From Lomentospora prolificans (lineage: Eukaryota > Ascomycota > Sordariomycetes > Microascales > Microascaceae): 64,000 bases of DNA. The DNA lies in assembly GCA_029532625.1 (NCBI GenBank), contig JARFXM010000009.1, forward strand, positions 2,232,001 to 2,296,000. Reading direction: 5' to 3'. Shown here one piece after another: positions 48,001 through 57,905 of the stretch. Numbering within the stretch: position 1 is the first letter of the stretch; every line of letters starts with the position of its first letter. The notes under the pieces are model-generated. The model made no database searches. It was not told the origin of the DNA and worked only from the letters and a program-made list of their open reading frames with translations. Made by a program: the position numbers and the translations under genes.

Positions 48001-48427
48001 GCTTAAACATGCGTACTGCGGCAACTGCCGCGTCCGGAAATACAGGAACGGAAGGTCTATCCTGACCTTGACGCCGTGAGTCGGTTCCCAGGGAAAAAAG
48101 GAGAATGTTGCACGGCGCAATGACAGATTACACCTATCGGTCAACCACGCGCCTCGAAATGCATAGATACCGTGGAAGCGAAGGGGAGGAGGAGCGGTGG
48201 GTTTATCTTCACGACGTGGCGTAGCGGTATGAAAAAAAAAGAAGAAACAGAGAGAGAGAGAGAGATGCTTTTTCTTTGCAGTGGTGCTAATATGACAATT
48301 GGTGGTACACTGTATTCGGAAATGCTGCGCTAAGATTACATGATTGCCGTCCATCATGACCGAAAAATGGCATGAGATGAAGCAGAATCGCGTCGTAGGC
48401 GGACTGCTCCTCTGAAGAACAATTCTC
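39058..48427. other. 9.4 kb gene-poor stretch upstream of the Gln-rich gene
   Basis: No gene is called. Short frames are scattered on both strands without domains. Visible items are a poly-G run of about 12 at 40648-40659, four same-strand ATTAGT repeats at 41527-41609, a possible two-exon small membrane protein at 43406-43904 (minus), a poly-A run at 46619-46632, a 12-base palindrome containing CACGTG at 46931-46942, and an (AG)n run at 48249-48264. The stretch is the 5' side of the 365-residue gene and the 3' side of the uS9m gene. A long leader or distal control region for the former is possible. Confidence 0.45.
48249..48264. repeat. (AG)n microsatellite
   Basis: Eight uninterrupted AG units next to an A run at 48231-48240, about 160 bases beyond the stop of the uS9m gene. 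Confidence 0.9.
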
Positions 48428-49451
48428 TTATCGCTTGACCCAGGCAGGCCTCTTCCTCGCCTTGAGGTGGCCGGCCTTCTTCCTCTCAACTTCTCTGGGA
48501 TCTCTTGTGATACATCCGGCTATAACGGGTTCAATATGGTTAGCAAGACATATGACTTCAGGACCTAGAGGGACTGAGTAAGTGGCTCGGGGACTCACCT
48601 CGTCGGAGAGCAGGCTTAAGGTCGGGCTCATGAGCGAGCAATGCCTTAGCAACCGCCATCGTCATGGCCTCAGCCTGACCGGTCGGTCCACCACCTTCCA
48701 CAAGCGCCCACACATTGTACTTATCCATGCGCTGCGTCGCGTGGAGAGCCCAGACTGCACTCTCACGGTCATGAACGCGTCCGAAGGCCTCAGTGAGAGT
48801 TTTGCCGTTGATAAGAACCTCGCCCGTTCCCTCAACCACCCACGCCCTGGCGACGGCCTCCTTTCGCTTGCCAACTCCAACTGCCCTTCCGTACTTGTCA
48901 ACCGGGATGGGCTTGGGCTTATTGCCGAAAGGATCGATATCCTTGGCCCAAGCCTCCAGCGCTTTCTTGACCTCGTTTGGCATGAGGGCGGGATCGATAG
49001 TGTTTAGCCTCTTGGCGATCTTGAGGGCCCTCCCGAAATGGGACGCCTTGACTTGCTCTCCGGTAAATGCCCGGTAATCATCGAGATTCTTCCACGCGAT
49101 TCGGGGAGCTTGTTGTGACGGCACGGTAGGGAGATCCAGGTACCTGGTCAGCAGGCTCTGTACCTTGACGTGTTCATCGTTGAACTGAGGAGTTCGGGAG
49201 AAGTAGGATGGTGACACAGGAACCGATCGCGCGTATTTAATGTTGGATAGTTGAAGTTCTGGTGCTGCCATAATTGTGGCCATGTCGAGAGCTCCGCTGG
49301 CCTCAAGCTGCGCGATGGCATTGTCGTCGATGCCACCGCTCTCGGTCTGGATGCTCCTGGCGAAGGGTCGCGCAACAGGAAGCTGCCGTTGTGGGCGCGC
49401 GATGCTCCGTAGGCATCGTAGGTGCCGCGTCGAAGCACCGAAGATGTTCAT
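48428..49451 (-). CDS. MRPS9: Mitochondrial small-subunit ribosomal protein uS9m
   Basis: Two exons on the minus strand, 49451-48599 and 48519-48428, give 314 residues. The C-terminal ~130 residues are the ribosomal S9 fold: GRAVGVGKRKEAVARAWVVE, GEVLINGKTLTEAF, then VEGGGPTGQAEAMTMAVAKAL. The second exon ends the chain with the basic tail KARKRPAWVKR, which reaches toward the P-site tRNA in known ribosomes. The N-terminal ~35 residues (MNIFGASTRHLRCLRSIARP) are Arg-rich without acids and fit a mitochondrial presequence. A fungal mitochondrial extension of about 150 residues lies between. The intron has a GTGAGT donor, GCTAAC branch and TAG acceptor. The gene is head-to-head with eEF1B-gamma across 424 bases. 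Confidence 0.94.
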
Positions 49452-49875
49452 TGTCGCGAATGTCGGCCGTCGAGGCTGTCACAAGATGGCGGTATACGTG
49501 AGTCTTCACGAGCAAGAGAATTTCTTCTGGCTGTCGAGACCAATTCAAAGGTGGACCGTGCACACACGCGAGGCGGCTGCTAAGCCACACAATTCTGCTG
49601 TTGCTGGGCCAGGCCAGGTTTCAAAGCCACGGTCGCCAGCCACAGGGAGCAACATTGAAAGGTCCATGGGCCGTTGCCTATGACACACCGCCCGAAGCTT
49701 CTGGCGTGCTGCTGCGGGGACTCGGTGGGACAGGCTGTCCAGAATTTTCCCTCAAGTTTTTCGAGACCCTGCCCAAACCTTCTTCCTCTTTTTTTTTTTC
49801 CCCCTCTCAACCCTCATCTCACTTCCGACCCAAGACCACACAACAGTCAATTGTTGATAGGAAGTTTCAGTCAAA
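49452..49875. promoter_or_regulatory. Shared promoter region of uS9m and eEF1B-gamma
   Basis: 424 bases between two start codons. A T/C-rich stretch at about 49788-49815 lies shortly before the eEF1B-gamma ATG, typical of strong fungal promoters. No coding sequence is supported. Confidence 0.6.
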
Positions 49876-51491
49876 ATGCCTTTCGGAAAGCTCTTCATTC
49901 TGCCCGTAAGTTCAAAGCTCTTTTCCCACTTTCCTGCTGCTGCCCGCTGTCGCCAAGCTGGTGCCGTTTGCTGATGCCGACCTTGCTACCCCTCAGGAGA
50001 ACCCCCGCGCCACCGGCATTCTTGCCGTTGCGAAGGCGAACGGTCTCGAGCTCGACGTCGTCGAGATTGAGGCTGGCAACCCTACCGCCGAGCACAAGAA
50101 GGCCAGCGGCCTTGGCAAGGTCCCTGCCTTCCTCGGCGAGGACGGCTTTGCTCTTTCCGAGTGCATTGCCATCGCCATCTACAGTACGTATCCCGCATGA
50201 CAGCTTTGCATTTTCTGGACTTGCATTTGCAGAGTTTTCTGCCCCTCCCCTAATATGATGACCAAAATTATACTTTTACAGTTATCCCTATCTGAAGTAT
50301 TCGTGTGGACATACCAAATCTGAAATTTTCTTGCGTGGAATACTACTTGCCTATGGTTGCCGAATTTATCCGAGCCGTCCTTGTTAACCACGTTGTCAAT
50401 AGTTGCCTCCCAGAACGAGAAGACTACCCTCTTGGGCAAGACTAAGCAGGAGTAAGTGTTGAAGAGCAGGTCCTCAAACCGAATACGAGTATCTAACCTC
50501 TGGAAATAGCTATGCCTCGATCCTCAAGTGGCTCTCCTTCTTCAACATGGAGGTCCTCCCTCCCATCGGTGGCTGGTTCCGTCCCCTTGTTGGCAAGGAC
50601 CCCTATAACAAGAAGGCTGTTGATGACGCTTCCAAGAAGGCTCTTGCGGCCATTGCCGTTGTCGAGAAGCACCTCCTCAACAACACCTACCTCGTTGGCG
50701 AGCGTATCACACTCGCTGACTTCTTCTGCGCTGGTCTCATCTCCCGCGGCTTCCAGTTCTTCTTCGACAAGGCTTGGCGGCAGGAGAATCCTAACGTGAC
50801 CCGCTGGTTCACTACCATCGCTGCCCAACCCGTCTTTGACGCTGTCAGGACTAAGTTCGATCTCCTTGACAAGCCTGCTCTTACCAACACCCCTCCCAAG
50901 GCTGCCCCCAAGGAGGCCAAGCCCAAGGAGGCTGCTAAGCCTGCCCCCGCTGCTGCTGCCGCTGCCCCCGCCGAGTCCCAGGAGGCTCCCAAGGAGGCTC
51001 CCAAGCCCAAGCACCCCTGCGAGGCTCTAGGCAAGCCCGCTCTCCCTCTTGATGAGTGGAAGCGCCAGTACTCCAACAGCGAGACCCCTGATGCCCTCAA
51101 GTGGTTCTGGGAGAACGTCTCCTTCGAGGACTACTCGATCTGGAAGTTTAAGTACAAGTACAACGATGAGCTTACGCTCACGTTCATGTCCAACAACCTC
51201 ATTGGTGGCTTCAACGCCCGTCTCGAGGCTTCTCGTAAGTACCTCTTTGGCTGCGGCTCCGTCTATGGCGAGAACAACGACTCCATTATCCAGGGTGCCT
51301 TTGTCATCCGTGGACAGGACTACATCCCCGTGTTCGACGTCGCCCCCGACTACGAGAGCTACGAGTTCACTAAGCTCGACCCCACCAACGCGGAGGACCG
51401 CAAGTATGTTGAGGATGAGTGGTCCTGGGAGCGCCCCCTCGAGATCAACGGCAAGGTGTATCCTCATGCCGCTGGCAAGGTCTTCAAATAA
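49876..51491 (+). CDS. CAM1/TEF4: Translation elongation factor eEF1B gamma subunit
   Basis: Four exons, 49876-49905, 49997-50183, 50403-50451 and 50510-51491, give 415 residues. The gamma subunit holds together the guanine-nucleotide exchange complex that recharges eEF1A. It has a GST-like N domain (MPFGKLFILP joined to ENPRATGILAVAKANGLEL, with KVPAFLGEDGFALSECIAI), a GST C domain (LVGERITLADFF) and a Lys/Ala/Pro-rich linker at about residues 216-250. The C-terminal EF1G domain starts around ALPLDEWKRQYSN and includes WFWENVSFEDYSIWKFKYKY, and the chain ends AGKVFK. Codons are very strongly C-ending, as in highly expressed genes. Donors are GTAAGT, GTACGT and GTAAGT, and phases agree. The first exon encodes just ten residues, so exon 1 could easily be missed. 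Confidence 0.95.
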
Positions 51492-51945
51492 ACCGGTTAA
51501 ACCCCTCGCAATTGCGGTTGTTTAGTTAAGTAGGCCTTTTGCGTCCTTTTGGTCGCTAAGATGACGAGATAATGCTGGGAAAAATTGGCAAGGGCCGGGA
51601 AAAGGATGGGATGGGTCGGTAATGGAATGATTTGAGTCTCGCCGTGGCTGGTTCACCATGATTGATGTACATATGAAGGACATGGCACTGGGCGTTTAAA
51701 ATCCAGAGACGAGATGAATAAAAACATAGTTATGTGATGAACTTCGAGGCGCTGCTGGGGTATTCAGAATTGTGGTGAGAGCTTTTGCATACACATGTCT
51801 TTGGTTACAATGTAACATTGCTATACACTCGAGTAGGAACAAAACAAGCAAACCCTCGGGTATCCTTCATTAACACTCCAAAAATGAAGTATCACGCCCA
51901 TGCCGTCCGAGCAAATATACATGATATACATGGTACGCCTAGAGT
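51492..51945. other. Convergent intergenic region between eEF1B-gamma and the NIF-domain gene
   Basis: Two 3' flanks; no coding sequence or repeats seen. Confidence 0.6.
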
Positions 51946-53590
51946 TTAGACGTCGGGATCAACCCGAAAAGGACTTTGCCGAATATACTTGCTCACATCC
52001 TCTTGATAAGAAAGTTTGTTCAGATACTCGTGGACCTGGTGCAAGACGTCAGTCTCAGGCTTGCCGGACACGAAGCTGGGCACTTCGAGGTGGTTGTACG
52101 GCTCCGATTTTGCCTTTTCCGGGGAATCGTCGATCAGGACGGTATTGGCCTGAGTCCACCGGCCGTTGCGCAAAGAGTTGGGGTGGGCCTTGGACACGAC
52201 CTGGTCGCTCCAGACGATCTTGAGCTGCTTGTAGCAGACTACCTTGTTATGGTAGGACCGCGGGTCTAGGTCGAACCGATCCCTGTCCCAAATGGCCACG
52301 AGCTTGCCGCGGATGTCGGCGGGGAGGAGCTTGTCGACCATGGCCTTGACGTTGCGGGGTTGTGCGGAGGACCAGATGACGGTGGTGAAGTTTTCGACGC
52401 AGTAGGCGACAAACTCGACCGCCCAGGGGCGGGCGACGAAGCTGGAGGGTTTCTTGGAGGCTTTGGGCCGGTAGAGGAGGGTGCCGTTGAGGTCCAAGAT
52501 GACGAGGAGGTCTTGCTTAGTGGAAGTTTCGACTGGCGGGAGATTTGCCTGGTCGTTGTAGTCTTGGAGAGGGGGTGGGCGAGCCGGAACGGTGGTCTCC
52601 GACGGTGAGGCGAATAGCCTGGTCGACCGCGCTTTTGGCTGGGTAATGTTGGCCGGCTGACTGTGCCTTGTTTCCTTTTTTCTTCTTGGGCTTGGGCTGG
52701 TTCACCTTTGGAGCCTCGAGTGGGTTTAGTTGACTGTAGAAATGACGCTGGGCGATTATCCCGGCCCGCTGTGTTTGAGAGGTGTGATGGGGAGCGCCGA
52801 GAGCCGTGGGATGGAGGTAACTAGGAATATATGGAATACCGTGATTTCCCTGGTAAAAAGGGTGGTAGGTCTGCATCTGGTTGAGAGATGCATCGTGATA
52901 TGGACTTGGACGAACGGGAAGTCTCGCCGGCTGTCCCACCATAGCCGCTCGGGGTTGGCTGAGGATAGGATGTAGGCCGCTATCTTGGTGCGCTGTAACG
53001 TCCATCGCGTTTTTGGCTGCAGAAATGGAGTTGGTTTGACCATAGTTGGCTCGGGGGGTAGGGAGGGCTGTGGTACGGGTCCCGCTCCAGGCTGGGGTAG
53101 TGGTCGATGTTGGTTTCCTACCCCGTTCTGAGGGGACAGGAATATGATTGGGATTGTCTTGAGCAGCCCCGCCTCTATAGGGATGCCTCCGGCTTCCCCT
53201 TGGCTTACACTTCATCTGTCGAGGCATTTGTTCTAGTCCTTGGTTTCGATCTTTGAGGGTAGATTGGCTCCCTGGAGTATACGTGGCTTCACTCGTCGCA
53301 GGACCAGGAAAGTGATATGTGGGATGGTGGGACAAGGAAACCCCTTCTGTTGCTGTGTTTAGGTCGCGGACCATTGTGCAAGCCGTATTTAAAAACAATC
53401 TCTTCCTTCTACTATACCCTATATCAACAATACTGGGTATGGCCCCAGGTTGATCTCTAGATGATGCTGACCTAGGCGTGTGGAAGGAGCGACGGCCTTG
53501 GTACCGGATCAGTGGCTCTTGCCACACCTGATGATGCTCTATGGAGGGTCTGGAGTGGAATAAACTCTTGCGCAGTGCATTTGTGGACAT
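51946..53590 (-). CDS. FCP1/NIF-type HAD-domain protein, reading frame interrupted
   Basis: Two frames must be joined. The N-terminal frame (ATG at 53590) is a low-complexity region rich in Pro, Gln, Ser and His that becomes Lys-rich near 52680 (PKPKKKK). The C-terminal frame carries the FCP1-like phosphatase (NIF) domain: LLVILDLNGTLLYRP, then FVAYCVENFTTVIWSSAQP, then LVAIWDRDRFDLDP, then NTVLIDDSPEKA and EYLNKL near the end at 51946. The switch is +1 and could come from a one-base slip in the six-base homopolymer at 52676-52681, from an unusual 49-base intron (52657-52705, GTGAAC donor, CAG end, no branch site seen), or from a real mutation. About 547 residues would result from a one-base correction. 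The catalytic DxDxT motif reads DLNGT, with Asn for the second Asp. The substrate is unknown. The start is uncertain; an acceptor-like TCTATAG directly precedes the ATG. Confidence 0.75.
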
Positions 53591-54247
53591 CTATAGAAAA
53601 AAGGATGGCAGGGGTATAAAGAGCGATCATCAAGAAAAGACGCGCTGGGGCCGAGCCTGTATTATATGTAAAATGAGGAGGTAGTTGAGATTTGTATATA
53701 TGGATGGCAGGATGTCTAAAGTCTCCAACTACTTTAGGTACATGGACACTGAATGGAGAAAATCTATTGTTGGATGGCCGTGGAGCTAAACCTCTTTAGT
53801 CATCCCCGCTCTTCAGACAAAAGAAGGCTTTGCGGCTATTTTATTTGCCTCCTTCCACTCGCGGTCAAATAGGACAATCAAAATGGAATTACAGATACTA
53901 CCCGTTCTACTGAAATTCGTCCATTTTATAGGCAGAGATTTATCAAGCTGAAATTATGTCTTCTTTGCTGAGTTTCCTTTCATTGCTATTACCAATTAAG
54001 GTAGCTGGTCCAGTTCAGGTAAACACCACCAGGGGCAGCCTAGGCGATGGTCTGGATAAAGAGTGGTTGAATGGTGGGGTAGTCTTATCGCACTTATCGG
54101 GCAGCTGCGACCAAGATTTTTTTTTATTCTTTTTTTGTTGCAGCTTCCAACTACCAGCCGTCACCGAACGATTGTACCCCGGAGCTCGAACCCGTCCCTA
54201 CCGACTAAACTTCAACGGGCGGGAACATCTTTCCTTTATTCGATACA
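53591..54247. promoter_or_regulatory. Divergent promoter region between the NIF-domain gene and RRP36
   Basis: 657 bases between two start codons, A/T-rich at 53640-53960, with a T-run near 54116-54139. No gene is supported. Confidence 0.55.
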
Positions 54248-55171
54248 ATGCTCTCTAACAAACGGAAGTTTGGTGCCGTCAACCTCGAAAGGCGTGTCCG
54301 ACCGCGCAAGTTTGACGACTCCGACGTGGAATACCAGAGCGATGCCAGCGACGATGGCTCCGACGGCCCGGAAGAGGAGGGAGTCGCCCAAATAAGTAGC
54401 GAGGAAGAAGTGGGAGATGAGGACGAAGAAGAAGATGCATCCGAAGGCGACGATGGCCCGGGCAAGCCCTCCATCGACCTGGCACAAGTCTCGTTCGGCG
54501 ACCTCCTCAAAGCACACAAGGCCCTCAACAAAGAATCGTCAACAGAAAAGACGGAAGAGGCGCCCAAGGACCGGCCCTTCGCCAAAGATTCCAAACCCGG
54601 CAAGGACGTTTCGAAACCTAAGCGCTCGAGCAAGCACGCTCCCATGGAAATGTCTAGCAAGCGCCCTGTCCGCCGCGGTAACGCCCTTATGTTGGACGAC
54701 ACATCCTCCAAACCCAAGCGCGGCGATCCGCGCTTCGACCCCTTGGTTGGGCGGTTCAACGAGAGTGAATTCCGTAAGAACTATGCTTTCCTCGAGGAGT
54801 ATCGAGACAAGGAGATCAAAGCCCTCAAGGACACTATCAAGAAGACCAAAGATCCCGTTAAGAAGGAGGAACTAAAGAGGCAAGTCAAGTCGATGGAAGG
54901 AAAGCGGGATGCACAGAAACGCAAAGACGAGGAAAGGCAGTTACTAGAGGAGCATAAGAGGAAGGAGAAGGAGCTCGTGAAACAGGGCAAGCAACCATTC
55001 TACCTCAAGAAGTCGGAGCAGAAGAAGCAGCTATTGAAGCAGAGGTTTGAGGGTATGAGCAAAGGACAGGCGGAGAAGGCCATCGTTAGGAAGAGGAAGA
55101 AGATGGCCTCTAAGGATAGGAGAGAACTGGCTCAGCTAGAGCGCGTCGCGGATGTGAGGTCGAGGCGGTAG
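54248..55171 (+). CDS. RRP36: rRNA biogenesis protein Rrp36
   Basis: A single exon gives 307 residues, typical for the family. Rrp36 is a nucleolar component of the 90S pre-ribosome needed for early cleavages at A0, A1 and A2 leading to 18S rRNA. The N-terminus has acidic runs (DEDEEEDASEGDDG) and the segment VSFGDLLKAHKAL. The family hallmark SSKHAPMEMSSKRPVRRG lies near the middle, followed by RGDPRFDPLVGRFNESEFRKNY. A long Lys/Arg/Glu-rich coiled-coil region (EEYRDKEIKALKDTIKKTKD) extends to QPFYLKKSEQKKQL. The C-terminus RKRKKMASKDRRELAQ also matches the family. The ATG at 54248 begins MLSNKRKFG, the usual start. Confidence 0.95.
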   Translation: MLSNKRKFGAVNLERRVRPRKFDDSDVEYQSDASDDGSDGPEEEGVAQISSEEEVGDEDEEEDASEGDDGPGKPSIDLAQVSFGDLLKAHKALNKESSTEKTEEAPKDRPFAKDSKPGKDVSKPKRSSKHAPMEMSSKRPVRRGNALMLDDTSSKPKRGDPRFDPLVGRFNESEFRKNYAFLEEYRDKEIKALKDTIKKTKDPVKKEELKRQVKSMEGKRDAQKRKDEERQLLEEHKRKEKELVKQGKQPFYLKKSEQKKQLLKQRFEGMSKGQAEKAIVRKRKKMASKDRRELAQLERVADVRSRR

Positions 55172-55369
55172 TAAAACAAAGTAAACGGATTATTTGGTTT
55201 GCTTGAAGAGCGGTTGTCTATTGTCGTCTATGTCTACTTTTCCCTCCCCTAGATAGAATCATGAATGTATACCCAGGGAATGCCTTACAGGGAAAAAAAA
55301 AAAAATGATGAAAGAAACTACAAAAATAATACAGTTATAATACGTAGTCGTACAGAAGTAAGCCAAGTT

Positions 55370-57559
55370 TTACGCCCCGACTTCATCCAGGTAGCCTCCT
55401 CGCTTTAGGGCCTCCTGGAAGAGGTCCCTGCACCGCACCTTACTCCCAAGCCTCGCGCAGAGCAAGAACGCGCCGCTCAATTTCCTATGAAGACTGTACG
55501 TCTCCTCTGGTGGCGGCGCGAGCCTCTCCTTGAGCATGACGGGGATGAAGCCCTTGACGCGCTCGGTGATGGTCTGGTCCTGGAAATCGTATACTTCAGG
55601 CGCCGACTCGAGGAAAGGTTCGGCAAGGGTCAAGACGGAGCCGATGTGGGCGTCGAGCATGGCCTTGCTCTCCAGGCCGGTAAGGTACCCGAGGTCTTCC
55701 GAGAGCTGCTTGACCTTGGGTCGATCGGACCGCGACGCGGCAGCAAGGAGACGGACGTAATGATCGACAAAATCCTTGGGGTACTCTCGCGAGGCGCCAA
55801 AGTCGAGAAGCTCGAGCTTGCTGTTCTCCGGGTTGTAGAGGAAGTTGGTCCAGTTGGGGTCCGTCTGCATAAAGTGGAACTCGGTGATCTCGCGAAGGCA
55901 GAGGCGGAGGATCTGGGTGCCGATCCAGTTTTTTTGCGCCTGGGTGAAGGTGGGGATTCGAGTGACGGCGCTGCCTTGCATGAAGTCCATCGTGATGACC
56001 TGCTTGCCAGAGGCCTCGAGGTGAACATCGGGAACGACGAATACGTCCGTCTCTCCAGCCATGAGCTCCCTGAACCGCTTAAGGCACTTTGCTTCACGCT
56101 CGTAATCGCATTCCCAACCGAGCTCGGTTCGCGCGTTGTTGATTGTCTTGTCGAGGTACAGGCCCTTTGGCAAGAGTTTGGTGGCGGTCAAGAGGATTCC
56201 GAGGTTGTCCAGATCGGAGTTTATGGAGTCCGCGACACCGGGGAACTGGATCTTGACCGCGACGGGCTTTCCGGTTGACTTGAGAGTAGCCTTGTGGACC
56301 TGGCCGATGGATGCTGCAGCGATAGGTGTTTCTTCAAACTCCTCGAATAGATCCCTCCAGTTTTCGCCTAGGTTAGATACTAGGACCTTGTCCCGCTGGT
56401 ACGAGGGCATGTAGTCTGCCCTATCTTGTACCCTCTGAAGAACTTCGTGGATGGGGCCGGGCAGCATCTTGGCATCCTGGAAGCTGAGCATTTGGCCCAT
56501 CTTTAGCGCCGCTCCCCTCATGCGTGACAACTTGGCCACAAGCCTCTCCATGTTGCTCTCGCTCAGCATAACGGAACCTGTTCCACCACCCCCGACCACC
56601 CGAGTCAGACCCTCAGTCAGAGCTCCACCAAGCATCCCGGCGGCTAGTCCGCTGTAATTCCACACCCTACTTAGTCGAGTGGCTGGGACTTTGGATTCCT
56701 TTAGGACATATGTCCGTCCCTGAATTGGGTTGGGTAGAGGAATCTGGTCGATTGTGCCGGAGGGCTGTGGTGGGGTAGGCGGGAATTTCGTTGATTGAGC
56801 CTTGGCAGGTTCCGCAGCAGGCTTGCTTTCTACCGCAGATGCTCCTTTCAGCTCATCTTTCTCTCCTGCAACACGGTTCAATGGCGCCGAACTGGGCAAC
56901 CCTGACCATGGTGCAGGGTACTGAACAGCCGGCCTCGGCCTCGGAGCTTTCTGAGCCCCTCCTTTACCCAGTGAACCGAGTATTTTTGAGCCCTGGTTGG
57001 TCCTAAACACATTTATATCCACGTCTGGGGGCACATCTTTATGCTCTCCCCCAACCTTTACCTCCTGGAAAGTTTCTCGAGATAGTGGCTCTTGCACCCT
57101 CGGCGTGGAGACGGCCGGGTTAAAAGGCGAGTGCACTTCAGTGCCCGTTGACACAGGAAATTTGGCACCCGTCCTATGCTGGAGCTGGGACAGCACGCTC
57201 CCAGATCCCATCGGGCTTATCGTCGCTCCATCGACATGACGCGGCGAGTTCAACGTCTGCCCGTGGGACGTGTGTACAACCGGCCTCTGCTCCTTCGACC
57301 TGCCTTCGACCGGCTCATCCGTACTCGTGAGTTCTTCGGCATCGTCTTCGGCGGGTACGGTATCGGAGGTGGTGTTTTGGGCGCGCGTCTGCTCGTGTTG
57401 TGCCCCAGGCCCCTGCCTCCGCACGCTGGCAATTCCAATGCCAGAAGTTCGGCTCAGTGCATCGAGCTGGCGCGCGCGGAGGGCGGCATGGTGCGATGCA
57501 ACGGATCGCGACGCTTTGATGACCGCCGCTAGGTCGACGGCGAAGTCGGCGAACCTCAT
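55370..57559 (-). CDS. COQ8: Atypical kinase Coq8 (ABC1/ADCK family) for ubiquinone biosynthesis
   Basis: A single exon gives 729 residues from the ATG at 57559. Coq8 is a mitochondrial matrix-side ATPase of the UbiB family that supports assembly of the coenzyme Q synthesis complex. Family signatures are the KxGQ motif (K353-MGQ) in a long helix, the Ala-rich loop AAAS (about 414-417) replacing the kinase glycine-rich loop, VAVKIQFPG with the ATP-binding Lys, and DFG at 586-588 in LLDFGASRE. The first ~340 residues are a variable region rich in Ser, Pro and Thr. I preferred the ATG at 57559 because the conserved start RFADFAVDLAAVIKASRSVA follows; an in-frame ATG at 57676 would add 39 residues. 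That extension has few mitochondrial features. Confidence 0.93.
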   Translation of the reverse strand: MRFADFAVDLAAVIKASRSVASHHAALRARQLDALSRTSGIGIASVRRQGPGAQHEQTRAQNTTSDTVPAEDDAEELTSTDEPVEGRSKEQRPVVHTSHGQTLNSPRHVDGATISPMGSGSVLSQLQHRTGAKFPVSTGTEVHSPFNPAVSTPRVQEPLSRETFQEVKVGGEHKDVPPDVDINVFRTNQGSKILGSLGKGGAQKAPRPRPAVQYPAPWSGLPSSAPLNRVAGEKDELKGASAVESKPAAEPAKAQSTKFPPTPPQPSGTIDQIPLPNPIQGRTYVLKESKVPATRLSRVWNYSGLAAGMLGGALTEGLTRVVGGGGTGSVMLSESNMERLVAKLSRMRGAALKMGQMLSFQDAKMLPGPIHEVLQRVQDRADYMPSYQRDKVLVSNLGENWRDLFEEFEETPIAAASIGQVHKATLKSTGKPVAVKIQFPGVADSINSDLDNLGILLTATKLLPKGLYLDKTINNARTELGWECDYEREAKCLKRFRELMAGETDVFVVPDVHLEASGKQVITMDFMQGSAVTRIPTFTQAQKNWIGTQILRLCLREITEFHFMQTDPNWTNFLYNPENSKLELLDFGASREYPKDFVDHYVRLLAAASRSDRPKVKQLSEDLGYLTGLESKAMLDAHIGSVLTLAEPFLESAPEVYDFQDQTITERVKGFIPVMLKERLAPPPEETYSLHRKLSGAFLLCARLGSKVRCRDLFQEALKRGGYLDEVGA

Positions 57560-57905
57560 GGATGTGGTGTGTGCTGCCTTTGGTGCGGAATCATTCTTTG
57601 GCCCGGACCATGGGCAAGATGGGATGCGTGTAAGCTGGGGCGTGCACTTGATATCTTTTTTCTCGAGATGTTCCAATCGCTAAATTTATTGGGTGTCACA
57701 TCACAGAGCTTCCACAAATGCACATTACAAGGATAACAGCTCGAACCAAGCCCGCTTTATTGACAAATATGCAACTAAAAGAATTTACCAATCCCGCCCG
57801 TCTATTCCCGAACCATTTGCGCCTGGATATCAATAGTCTACCGACCTTCTCTTGTTAATTCTCATGACCCGTTAATTTTGATAGTAATAGTAAAAGGTAG
57901 GGTTC
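57560..57905. other. Intergenic region between COQ8 and ESS2
   Basis: About 346 bases: the promoter side of COQ8 and the 3' flank of ESS2, A/T-richer than its flanks, with no gene seen. Confidence 0.55.

Noticed and set aside
29300..48427. Hidden retrotransposon or DNA transposon
   Set aside because: I looked for reverse transcriptase, integrase, DDE-type motifs and long terminal or inverted repeats and saw none; a repeat-library search would be decisive.
54175..54205. Minus-strand GGTTCGAG string near the RRP36 start
   Set aside because: No A box or clover-leaf pairing; it lies in the RRP36 leader.
55487..56278. 263-residue plus-strand frame opposite COQ8
   Set aside because: Shadow frame; COQ8 motifs occupy the minus strand across this stretch.
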